Part shown: positions 9,627-20,230 of the stretch, one piece after another | Numbering within the stretch: position 1 is the first letter of the stretch | Layout: each line of letters starts with the position of its first letter | Source: Clonostachys chloroleuca | Lineage: Eukaryota; Ascomycota; Sordariomycetes; Hypocreales; Bionectriaceae | NCBI GenBank assembly: GCA_037952775.1 | Contig: JBANAY010000003.1 | Span: 35,526,001 to 35,590,000 of the forward strand | Reading direction: 5' to 3' | DNA length: 64,000 nt | Translations under genes and position numbers: made by a program | Notes under the pieces: model-generated | Told to the model about the DNA's origin: nothing | The model's database searches: none | The model's input: the letters and a program-made list of their open reading frames with translations, nothing else

Positions 9627-12373
9627 TTGCTCACACAGTCCAGTAGAAGGATAGATGAGGCCAGGAGAAGTGCCAGGCGCTGTATTTGAAACAGAATAAA
9701 GTAAAGAGAGGCCGGCGAAGTAGAGCAAAGTAGAGCAAACAAAAGGGATGCAATGGGAGTCTGGAGCCAGCTACGACCTGGGAAAGGAACAAGTACCTCA
9801 GGCACGCAGTTGGTGGAAGTATCTGGGCGGATTGAGGTTGGGAAGGAAGGGACGACAGACAGCAGCTATGTCAACAAGGGACAAGAATCTAGACGTCGGC
9901 GGCAGGGTGCAATCATGTAATCGTCGAGCGAGCGAAGCGTCAGTCCACCCGATCAGCCGATTAGTAGACAGAGAGGAATTCAGTCACAGGTGGGAGGGGA
10001 AGAAAAAGGTCCAGAGACGTTGATGCCAGTCGAGCGACCGTATTGGAAGCTCGAGGGTGGCGCAATTTCAAAGCAGGGTGGAAAGAGAGAGGGGACGAAA
10101 GCGAGCTGAGCAAGGTAGGCAAATTGAATTATGATTAATCGTTTAATAGAACGGCAACCCCAGGATACTGCAGAGACCGGTGTGGAGGGGGGATGGAGGA
10201 GCTGGAGGAAGCAACAGATGAGGTTGGGCAACAGGCGAAGAAGTGGTTTGGATTGTTATCGGCCTCAGTGTTGTGTTACTCCGCAACACTCTTGCACGCG
10301 CGCGGACACAGCTAACTAATGCCCACACATACCTGGTCCGTCTCCCTTTGGAGAGCACCATCCGATGCACACCTGGGCCATGGGGAATCATGCCAGCCTA
10401 TCCACCGGCGTTGATAAAGGCTCGCTGCATTGTGTGCTTGCTCGAGGAGGGGCAGCATGGCCAATGGACAAGCAACAGATAGCGGCAAGGTTGGTGGCAG
10501 GGTTGGCACGGATCATCAAGTGGCCAGTCTGGCCAGGCTAGAGGCGGGGATGCGTCGACGGCGCGTCGTACGGGCCAATTGAAGCCGTCGCAGGCCCCGG
10601 AGTGGATGGGGCACTCTGGATTCGTGAGGGTGGTGCGATCTGCAGCCACCAAGACATCAAACCACTTTCTGACCATCGTCACCTTGTTGCGGCAACATCA
10701 CCACAGCTTGACGGACTCGAGAGCGCGGCAGGTAGGTAAGCAGACAATGCAGCCCTTCGCCTGTCTGCCTTGCCGGCTGTTTGCTGGACCGTGCCTCTCT
10801 CCCGTGTCCATCTCGCATCTCGCATCGCTGATCCCGATGAGATGTGCGATGGCAACCATCCTTATGTCTCGGGCTCAGACTCTAGCTCGAACTCTGACCA
10901 TCTCGGACGGAGCACTGGTCGCCTGTGTCTGGGGTGAAGTGACAGTGACTACTAGGTAGGCGAGCTTGGCCTAACAGCCACACATCACACCGAGTGGGTA
11001 CTCAATACATGAGTATGCACCGTGGTGGAGGCCATTCTATGTACGCTGGCCCATGATCCGGCCATGGAGGATGCAAGTGGCCTTCCAGCACTTGCTTCTC
11101 TCTGCTGGGTACGCATGCGGATTTTGAGATCTTGCGTGGTTCAGTGCCTGGGCAACGTGCTGCACCCCAGGCAATCGCTCATGTGACGGCTTGAGTGGGC
11201 TGTTCTTAGGTAAGTATCTCGACAAAATGATGGGCGGCCCCCATAGCGGCAGAGGCATGGCCTTCACTCTGGTGTGGCTCTTGGTAATCCCGAGAGGGAG
11301 AGCAGGCACACGACCGCGGCTGGGGAGACGGGTAAGCTTAGGTACATAGTTGACTGATGGTTTCAATGCATTGTTGTCTGTCTCAAATAATAATACTACC
11401 CTGCCCAAATGCATCGAGTCTGTCGGCTGGCAGCAGCAGCTCCCCCAAGTACATGTACATATTGGCCTGTGTGCATCGCATCATGCATCCGAAACCCACA
11501 TCGGAAGCCATCTTATCTCCACCGCTACCCACACGGCTGACATCGAGTGATCGTACTTTCCTAATTGTAGCACCCGGCAAACACAATTGAAACGCTTTCG
11601 AGTCAACAGACGGGCCTCAAGCTTCCTGCTCAACACTGCCGGTGATTGAAAGGATCGGGAAAGTCCAATCCAACACGCAATTATTTGCCTTCCTCCATGC
11701 ATCGGGGCTGATGTGTCATTTATCCATTCGCCCCTCAACGCCAACCATCCATCTGCCCACCCATGTAAACCTTACTGATCGGTCTAGGTACCTACCTAAC
11801 TTATCTCTCCATCAATACTACGATCTTGTCATCGAGATGACAACAGAGCTGAGGGAGCTTGCAGCGCACCCTCTTATCACACGGCATAATTGCTCCTACG
11901 GGTGGCCCATCCTGGCACTCATTGTCCTTGTGCCGATCCTCACACATAATACACACACAACTGCGGAGTGACCGGTCAATGCAAGCCAGAGCAACAAGCG
12001 CCAATGAAGGCGAGTGCTGAGAGGTATGTAACATCTACCCTCCACCACTCGAACACTCGATCGAAAAGGGAAATCTTTGCAGAAAGGGACGGCTTTCTCC
12101 GAAGAGCAATCCTGGGGAATTTATCACGATAGGACAAGCGATCGCCGACAGCCGCAGGGCGACGGGCCGCTAAGGCTTAGACGAAAGGATTGGATAGTCT
12201 GTCTTGGAGGAATCCGCTTACAACCATCGGCATTATCTCTCCCGCAGCGTGTCTCGCATTCCAGTGGATTGATTCATCCCGTTCCACTTAACCATTCCAG
12301 ACAAAGTAGACGACGCTGGTTCTTGACGTGGATACATATATCGATAATTACGAATTATTACATAAGCAAAGAT
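9627..12373. other. gene-free stretch upstream of pps1
   Basis: It should contain the pps1 promoter and leader. Open frames here are short, overlap on both strands and match no family I know. A few TAGGTAGG/ACCTACCT words occur (about 10732 and 11787). No gene was recognised. Confidence 0.5.
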
Positions 12374-12457
12374 GCTCGAATGGCCAAGCGGTTAAGGCGT
12401 GGGATTGCAGCTATGCAATTAATCCTAAGGTCCCTGGTTCGAGTCCGGGTTCGAGCT
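12374..12457 (+). tRNA. tRNA-Cys(GCA) with an 11-nt intron (copy 1)
   Basis: The 7-bp acceptor stem is perfect (GCTCGAA with TTCGAGC, discriminator T). The D arm is GCC...GGC, the anticodon stem TGGGA/TCCTA, the variable loop 5 nt and the T arm CCTGG-TTCGAGT-CCGGG. The loop begins TTGCAG, giving anticodon GCA (Cys) at positions 34-36. The 11-nt CTATGCAATTA sits at the canonical 37/38 intron position. A pol III T-run ends the gene at 12457-12461. The 5-nt variable loop rules out Ser or Leu. Confidence 0.82.
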
Positions 12458-12515
12458 TTTTGTTAGTCTCTTAGCCTCTATTAGAAAAGCGCAATTGCCT
12501 TTTTGACTAAAAAAA

Positions 12516-12517
<2 letters not shown>

Positions 12518-12547
<30 letters not shown>
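12518..12547 (+). repeat. 30-nt poly-A tract between inverted tRNA-Cys genes
   Basis: An uninterrupted run of 30 A, preceded by two shorter A runs, lies midway between the two convergent tRNA-Cys copies. Such a tract can be a retroposition tail or simple slippage. Its length may be inaccurate in the assembly. Confidence 0.9.
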
Positions 12548-12550
<3 letters not shown>

Positions 12551-12608
12551 ATATGAAGAGCTGGAAGAATAGTATTCCATTGGTTGGAAAAGGGCAAAAA
12601 GGAAAGCT

Positions 12609-12692
12609 AGCTCGAACCCGGACTCGAACCAGGGACCTTAGGATTAATTGCATAGCTGCAATCCCACGCCTTAACCGCTTGGCCATTCGAGC
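12609..12692 (-). tRNA. tRNA-Cys(GCA) with an 11-nt intron (copy 2, inverted)
   Basis: This is an exact reverse complement of the copy at 12374-12457 over all 84 nt, intron included. The flanks do not match: the left copy is preceded by AGCAAAGAT and this one, on its own strand, by TTTAAGTCA. The duplicated unit therefore stops at the tRNA boundaries. A TTTTT terminator (12600-12596) lies about 9 nt past the 3' end. The two genes are transcribed toward each other. Confidence 0.82.
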
Positions 12693-15600
12693 TGACTTAA
12701 ATTTCAGAGTTGATAATTTTAGTTATAACGACTTGAAAATATCACACTCCTAGTTTGGGTGAATCGTGTTATTGACGTCCAGTGTAAGCTCGGCGTTATC
12801 AGACTCATGTTCTCATTGTGCTGGGTAAAACCTCTTTCCTTATTTTCTCTCCTTCACTCTCTATTCCCTAATTATCATATCTCCCCTTCTTCCTTGTTTC
12901 CATGCACTGTTTACCCAAGTAGTCTCATTTTCTGCAGGTGTCGCATATTGATGTTCTCCAAATCTGCTTTGGATTTCAACCATCTAGTACTTTCTCCCGT
13001 CTTTGACTCTGCTTGCCTCCCATACGAATGATATAAATGAAGGAAAAAATGCCTTATCTAAGATTTGAGCCTAAGAATATCCGAAAATCAGAGGCTAAGA
13101 GAGCACTTGAAGAACTTGCTTGACGAAGCATGGTTGAGAGACCAGATCACATTTTGCCGCGCTGGTCTATATAGCGGTCATACACGCTACTCAAGCCCCC
13201 ATATATGTAGTGTCTACTGTAAAAGTACCGTTTCCATCCCGTGCTCCATGTCGGAAGCTGCAGTGGGAAAATGCTAGGGCCGCCACCACGTTAGAAAGCC
13301 AAACTAACAGGGTAACCCCAGGGGAACAGAATCAAGAAAGTCCAGTCTTGATTAGAATTCCGACTGTCATCCAAGTCGGTTATCCCTGTCCAAGGTTGCT
13401 GCTATTTGACTTGGGATATATTGGGGATCAGGTGAGATCGCACTCAGATGTGACTTTTGTAGCCACTTACCTCCAAGCCTTCAGAACACCATCCAGCCCG
13501 AAATCTTTATCTTAGTTCCCGAGACAAGGAAGTGTTTGGGTAAGCTCACGGGAAAATCACTGAAGAATGATGCACCAGATCGGAAATATTCAAGTGCAAG
13601 CAGCTTGTTCAGAAGTACGGTCCAGGCGAAAGTCTTGTCGATGACTGTACGTTACAAGCCAAGCCCGAGATCCTAAGATACAGGAAAAGCTTTATCACCA
13701 GATACATAAGCGCCTGTTGCAATGGATGATTTGGAGATCATCTAACAATTGCAGTTACCTGGCCGCTCTACAAGAGCAACGCGACCGGAACGCACCTAGC
13801 CAGATATTGGCGGATATTTAGATGGAGTTACAAACAGTCTGCTTCCTCTATAAATCTGTTCTCACATTGGCCAATCGTTTAGGTTACTCAAATGTGTCTC
13901 AGTCAAACACGCAGTATGTATTAAAAATTCAGCATTTGACCCCATACACTATGTTGGGGGCAAGAGTATCAACAGGCTAATTTTTTTACGACTTCAAAGT
14001 TGCTTTACAATGATCTCTCTAAGAAGAAACCCGATCTCTTGCAGAACATCTTGTAGATGTCGTTTTGTAAAACTTCTTCAATCTCTTCCTGACTCGTTAT
14101 TAGTAGAATCATTCGGCCCATGACCATACGCAACCTTGGGTTCAATAAATCTTCTCCTCTGCTCCAGCAGAAGAACGTGGTGGCTGTTACCAGGGCTAAA
14201 TATCGAGCAGACAATCGAAATTCTCCAGATGTTGATATCAGTGACTTTGTTGATATTCGACAGTATCAGATTGACGAAAAGCAGAACTTGATAGTACGAT
14301 CAGAACTCTTGCTGAGAAGGGATTACCAACAACTCTTTCTGGTCTTTCTCTGTGAGAACGCTATAACTTATGGGCTTGGGGAGAGGCTTAGAACCGAGCA
14401 GCTACCTACTGCTGGAACTGATAGTGGTTCTGAATTCAAGAAGCTTGAACAGCTAATCATAATTCTAGGATCTACCCGGTCACTGGCTTCACTATTTGGA
14501 AGCCTGAAGGCAAGGATTGGTATTACTTTTGATCCATATTTCAGGGTATTATACAATAATGGAGAAATCAATCTAACCTTTCCAGGTTCTCAGATTGTGC
14601 ATGAAAACAACCTCTAACTTGGACTACCTCCATTGGAAAAATCGACTCTGGGCAATCGGGATTCAAACCAAGCTCATCCCAACACCCAAAATATTGACTC
14701 AAACCGCTTGTTGGTCGGTTACAGCAATCTGCAAACAGGTATGCTCTGTGGATGAGACTTGCAGGGCACTCCCACACCTGGTTCCAAACCCCAACTATAA
14801 GGGCACTACACCCTGATTTGAGGACTTTGTCGTCCTGTATGGATGCTAAGATCAAGGGTGGAAACCAAGATCTTCATAGCCACCCCTGAACCATTGGTCC
14901 CCTCATTGGCCCGGATTTTCCCAATTCGCAAGGCAGCTACGAGATATACTTGGTCTTGTGAGTACTCTGCCTGATGTTAAAAAGAAGTATTCACATTAGG
15001 AAAATGTTTGCTTCCATGCCAGTTTGGCTGCTCAGCATGAATGAGGGAAGGTGGGCAGTCCAGTTTTAACAACTGCAATGCTAAGGCCTTTTCCCCGTGA
15101 TTGGCTCACCGCTCGAGTATTTATTAACGAAGCTATCATCGGTGACAGAAGTCCGTTGCAGGGAGCATGGCAATAGTACTTCAGCTTTGAGACTTATCCT
15201 GACTAACCGCGGCCATATGGGCATCCATGGAGCCAAATATCGTAGAAAGCATACCACTGATATTTAGAAAACGTGAGAAGAAATGTTAATAGCGTTTATC
15301 AACAATATGTCGACTCTATCGAAACTTTCCGAGACGGAAACGCAAAATCTTATATCTATACTAGACGCACAGAGAGCATACTGCAGATTAAAATGTGCAC
15401 CGCGTTGCGGCCGGACTTAAGGGGGGACAGGTCGGTGGCATGGCAGCCCTAGATTGTATCAACAACTAGCCAAAACAACAGGCAACAAGCCCACCCATGG
15501 TGGCTTTGCCCAAGCATGGGGAGGGTGTCTGGACGACGCGAAACGTTGCCCATTGCCTACGACGGCCCCAAGAATAGTGACAAAATAATACTTTACCCGA

Positions 15601-16316
15601 TGCCGAACGATTCAATGATCAATCAAGTCAGCTAGCCAAAGTTGTCAGTTCGAGAAATGTTGGTGGCGATGGGCCAAAAGGCGAGGAACTTTGCTCAGAA
15701 GTTACCGGATTCACAATCCGCAATCGCGTTAATGAAACAGGAAAAGGTTTTGGGGTGGAGAGAAAATCAACGCAAATCAAACTCTTCCAGATGGCTAATG
15801 AGTCCGGAACATTATCCAGCTACGTGTAGACAGTTCCAAAGCGAAGTAGTCCACTCAAACAGCAAACAGCTGCCGCCTTTCCTCAAGGACTGTACGCACT
15901 CGTTCAAGTAAGGTTAAGGGTGAGCCAGGGCAAACATGACTGTATCTATCCAAGTTCGTGATACGCTCTCAGCTATCAACCTGGGGACAGTACATCCTCA
16001 TCGAGAGCTTGGCAATCTCTGTCAGTATATATCTCAGTGACCCATACATTCGAATTGCGCTTCAGGATCAACTCTTGCGGAGTTCCTCCTCCTAGGAAGA
16101 ACCACAAATGATCTTCTTGGGCAACCCGAATACATAAAAGGATGTGGAGGCGGCGAGCAGATGACTGGAGGCAAGCTGATTGACTGTTAGCCACGTATGG
16201 TATTCAACTTTCCGGGAGAAAAGGGGAAAGTCCATGTGTGTGACCTCTGAGTTGTTCAGAGAGGAGAGGTGGATTAGCGGGCATATAATCAGGTGTAAAG
16301 CCTCGTGTTGGCATCC
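12693..16316. other. AT-richer segment between two tRNA-Cys genes
   Basis: This 3.6-kb block is bounded by tRNA-Cys genes pointing away from each other. It is visibly richer in A/T than its flanks and contains no family I recognise. A 165-codon open frame at 14120-14617 is listed separately. At about 14650-14740 on the minus strand there is a degenerate tRNA-like stretch (ACAAGCGGTTTGAG as an A-box-like word, GGTTTGAATCCC as a B-box-like word). It may be a decayed mobile-element insertion next to tRNA genes, but I see no terminal repeats or transposase motifs. Confidence 0.4.
14120..14617 (+). CDS. hypothetical 165-codon open frame, possibly a relic
   Basis: An ATG-initiated open frame of 165 codons inside an AT-richer block, where uninterrupted frames this long are less expected by chance. 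The predicted protein is mixed alpha/beta in composition with a hydrophobic patch (QQLFLVFLCENAITYGLG) and no cysteine-rich or repeated motif. I recognise no family. No obvious promoter or splice sites support it, and codon choice is A/T-rich compared with the neighbouring genes. It could be a fragment of a degraded gene or transposon, or a chance frame. Confidence 0.22.
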   Translation: MTIRNLGFNKSSPLLQQKNVVAVTRAKYRADNRNSPDVDISDFVDIRQYQIDEKQNLIVRSELLLRRDYQQLFLVFLCENAITYGLGERLRTEQLPTAGTDSGSEFKKLEQLIIILGSTRSLASLFGSLKARIGITFDPYFRVLYNNGEINLTFPGSQIVHENNL

Positions 16317-16403
16317 GCTCGAATGGCCAAGCGGTTAAGGCGTGGGATTGCAGTTAATCGGCAATTAATCCTAAGGTCCCTGGTTCGAGTCCGGGTTCGA
16401 GCT
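16317..16403 (+). tRNA. tRNA-Cys(GCA) with a 14-nt intron (copy 3)
   Basis: The mature sequence is the same as in the two copies near 12.4-12.7 kb, but the intron at position 37/38 differs: TTAATCGGCAATTA instead of CTATGCAATTA, sharing only the 3' GCAATTA. The T-run terminator is at 16403-16407. The arms are intact, so the gene looks functional. Confidence 0.82.
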
Positions 16404-16649
16404 TTTTGCCTGTCCTGTACCTTTTTATCCCTTTTCTCAATCACTGAGCAATGTTTCGGAAAGGTCAGCTGAGTTAAAGTGTCGCTCTAATTTCCTTAAG
16501 GTAGCGACTGAAACACTTGTCCTGAATGAGCTGTGAACTACCCTAGAGACTGGATGCTATACGGTATCTTCACAGAGGTCATAAAAATAGCTGCAGATCA
16601 GCTCTATGAAATCCAAATGAAGACCAACATCCAGCAAAAAGGAAGTGCT

Positions 16650-16721
16650 CTCCGGTACTGGGAATCGAACCCAGGGCTGCTCGGTGAGAGCGAGCGATGT
16701 TAGCCACTACACCATACCGGA
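16650..16721 (-). tRNA. tRNA-Glu(CTC)
   Basis: A 72-nt cloverleaf with acceptor TCCGGTA/TACCGGA and discriminator G, no intron, and anticodon loop CTCTCAC giving anticodon CTC (Glu). The T arm contains GGGTTCGATTCCC. A pol III TTTTT terminator (16640-16636) lies about 9 nt downstream. It is divergent from rad3, whose ATG is 232 nt away. Confidence 0.93.
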
Positions 16722-16952
16722 TGATTGCTGACCAATGCCCTCGAGTATCATTCTAAGTGCTGATCCATAATTTTTGAATCCGGGCACGTGACTTCGTGGA
16801 TGTTTGGCATTTCTTCCTTCACGGTACCTTGCACATCGCCGTCATCTCCGTGAGCACGAAACACACTGCACAATCGGGTGGCTGAGGGTCGAGAGTCAAG
16901 GACATCGTAGCGATTCGCCGGGGGCTCGTTCCGCCCTCCAAAATCGCCCATC

Positions 16953-19832
16953 ATGAAGTTCAACATTGAGTGCGTTCCAGCATTCATTTCAGATGGTCAA
17001 AATGCTAATGGGGTTTGGATAGCGATCTTCCCGTGCTCTTCCCATATCCCAGAATTTATCCCGGTATGCCAACCCCCAAACCTATCATTTGAAATATCCG
17101 AAACTAACCATTTCCTTTTCAACCAGAGCAATATGCGTGAGTTCATCCTGAAAATCATTCATTCCCTGGACTTTCCTAGCTAACTAAACCAGCTACATGT
17201 GCGACCTCAAGAGTAAAGACCCCTGTCCCCCTATTAAATCTCATCAGCAACCACGATACTAACCAAGGATTTCAGAAACACTGGACGCCCAAGGCCATTG
17301 CGTCTTGGAGATGCCTTCGGGGACCGGAAAAACCGTCTCACTGCTGTCCTTGATTGTGGCCTATCAGCAATACATGCCGGAGAAACGCAAGCTGATCTAC
17401 TGCTCTCGTATGTCTAATGCATTGCTTGAGGCATGTTCATTTCATCTCACATGATATTCAGGAACAATGTCCGAAATCGAGAAGGCTTTGGTGGAGCTGG
17501 AAGCGCTCATGAAGTACCGGGCCGAGCAGCTTGGGTACGAAGAAGAATTCCGTGGGTTGGGCTTGACGAGTAGAAAAAACTTGTGCCTTCACCCTTCAGT
17601 AAAGCGTGAAAAGAGTGGCGCAATTGTCGATGCTCGGTGTCGAAGTCTCACTGCCGGATTCGTAAAGGAGAAGAAGGAGAAGGGTGAAGATGTTGACCTT
17701 TGCGTCTATCACGATGTGTGTTTCTCTTGGGCAGCATGCCAATGTCCGCAAGCTAACTGACATGATTCCAGAACTTGGATCTTTTAGAACCTCACAACCT
17801 GATACCAAATGGTGTTTGGACCTTTGAGGGGATTATGAAATATGGCGAGGAACACAAGCAATGTCCATACTTTACGGCACGACGAATGGTACTGCATACA
17901 GCCCAAAGAATTCTAATGAGTACATTCGCTAATTCACATATCAGATGGAATATTGCAATGTTGTCATTTTCTCATATCACTATCTCCTCGATCCTAAAAT
18001 CGCTGAGCGAGTGTCGAAGGACTTCTCAAAGGACTGCATCATTGTCTTCGACGAAGCCCACAACATCGACAATGTATGTATTGAAGCTCTCAGTACCGAC
18101 ATCACAGAGGACTCTCTGCGGAAGGCTACTCGCGGAGCGGCCAATCTAGAGCGCAAAATATCAGAAATGCGAGCCACCGATCAGGAGCAGCTACAGAATG
18201 AATACGAAAAGCTCGTGCAAGGGCTGCGAGACACTGATATAGCCAGGCAAGAGGATGCTATCATGGCCAATCCCGGTAAGCCGTCTAACAACCTTGTCAA
18301 CCGGGATACATTGACTGACAGCCTGCAGCATTGCCTGATGACTTATTGAAGGAGGCCGTGCCAGGAAACATCCGAAGAGCAGAGCATTTCGTTGCTTTCC
18401 TTAAACGGTTTATTGAATATCTCAAGGTGAGAATCTGCGCTCTCGTGCCCCAGGAATACTCTATTAATATAGCCAGACTCGGATGAAAGTCCGCCAAGTT
18501 ATCTCCGAAACGCCTCCGTCCTTCCTTGCACATCTGAAGGAGCATACTTTCATTGAAAAGAAGCCCCTCAGATTTTGTGCCGAACGCTTAACCTCGTTGG
18601 TGCGAACCTTGGAGCTCACCAACATCGAAGATTATCAGCCATTGCAAGAAGTTGCCACCTTTGCTACTCTCGTAGCTACATATGAGAAAGGCTTCCTCCT
18701 GATTCTCGAGCCCTACGAATCAGACACTGCCGAAGTCCCAAATCCGGTCCTTCATTTCACTTGTCTCGATGCAGCCATCGCCATTCGACCAGTCTTCGAA
18801 AAGTTCTACTCCGTCATCATTACATCCGGAACAATCTCCCCGCTGGAGATGTACCCCAAAATGCTCGATTTCCCGACTGTGATTCAAGAGTCCTACAGCA
18901 TGACTTTGGCTCGCCGATCATTCTTGCCCATGATCGTGACCCGTGGAAGCGACCAAGCCGCCATATCTACAAGCTTCCAAGTCAGAAATGAGCCTAGTGT
19001 GGTGAGAAACTACGGCAATCTTCTCACTGAGTTTGCCAAGATTACACCAGACGGAATGGTCGTTTTCTTCCCTTCCTATCTGTACATGGAATCGATCATC
19101 AGCATGTGGCAGGGCATGGGCATCCTAGACGAGGTGTGGAAGTATAAACTGATCTTGGTCGAGACGCCCGACGCGCAGGAAACCTCCCTCGCCCTCGAAA
19201 CATACAGGACGGCATGCTGCAATGGCCGAGGCGCAGTCCTCCTCTGCGTGGCCCGTGGCAAGGTCTCCGAAGGTATCGATTTCGACCACCAGTACGGCCG
19301 TACGGTGCTGTGCATCGGCGTGCCCTTCCAGTACACCGAGTCGCGAATCCTCAAGGCCAGGCTGGAATTCCTGCGCGAGACGTACCGGATCAAGGAGAAC
19401 GACTTCCTCTCCTTCGACGCCATGCGGCACGCTGCCCAGTGTCTCGGTCGTGTCCTGCGTGGAAAGGACGATTACGGTATCATGGTCCTTTCGGACCGCC
19501 GCTTCCAGAAGAAGAGGACCCAGCTGCCGAAATGGATCAACCAGGGCCTTCTTGAAGCCGACACCAATCTCAGCACCGACATGGCCGTCAGCAGCGCCCG
19601 GCGATTCCTGCGCACGATGGCCCAGCCTTTCCGTGCCAAGGACCAGGAGGGTATCAGCACATGGGGCTATGAAGATCTCATGCAGCACAAGGAGAAGATG
19701 GATAACGACAGGATCCGTGAGCTTGAGGAGTCCAATGGAGTGGGTAATGGCGTGGCCAATGGCAAGGCCGGAAACGGCGATGAATACGACGACTTGGCAG
19801 ACGAGGATTTGATGGAGGTGGAAGGGTTCTAG
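16953..19832 (+). CDS. rad3: TFIIH DNA helicase Rad3/XPD (ERCC2)
   Basis: This is the 5'-3' ATP-dependent, iron-sulfur-cluster helicase of TFIIH, needed for nucleotide-excision repair and pol II transcription. I assemble ten exons: join(16953..16969,17023..17063,17127..17136,17193..17212,17276..17407,17462..17715,17772..17888,17945..18275,18329..18426,18477..19832), 791 aa, against about 760-780 in the family. Exons 3 and 4 are micro-exons of 10 and 20 nt. Visible motifs are Walker A PSGTGKT with Lys48 (the position mutated in classic yeast rad3 alleles), the four FeS cysteines (NLCLHP, DARCRS, DLCVYHD, KQCPYF), the DEAH box in VFDEAHNID at about 233-236, and motif [12 protein letters not shown]. 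The C-terminus ends in a Gly/Asn/Asp-rich acidic tail. The gene converges on the DDHD gene. Confidence 0.96.
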
Positions 19833-20230
19833 CGCTTCTGCATCACAGAGAGTTCGAATGGATTTCGGCATTTCCACGAGACATATGACACAGACACAAT
19901 AAGATTGGGTATATAAAATAGCAACTCTCGAACTCAAAATTGGGCATAGAAAAGCCAGAGTTCATCATTAAATGTATAGTATTAGGGTGCCTCTTCCTAC
20001 GTATAAGGAGCGCAATTCTTCTTAATCTATGGGTATCTAACACCATCCTGGCCATGTATCACAGATGAAATTGTTTGACCAGAGCCAGATACATATGAAA
20101 CGCCTTGCCAACTGATTTTTCTAAACCGGAATTGGAGGAAGAAAATGAAAAAACAAAGGAAAATATGATAAAAGGACAGGCAAACAGACCCGGTTATCAT
20201 GTTTGGAGATGAAAAGCGAACACGTGCATT
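19833..20230. other. convergent 3' intergenic region (rad3 / DDHD gene)
   Basis: A short AT-rich spacer that should hold both 3' UTRs. No other feature seen. Confidence 0.5.

Noticed and set aside
12374..12457. tRNA-Ser or tRNA-Leu interpretation
   Set aside because: The extra bases sit in the anticodon loop at position 37/38 (an intron), and the variable loop has only 5 nt, so it is not a class II tRNA. The anticodon is GCA.
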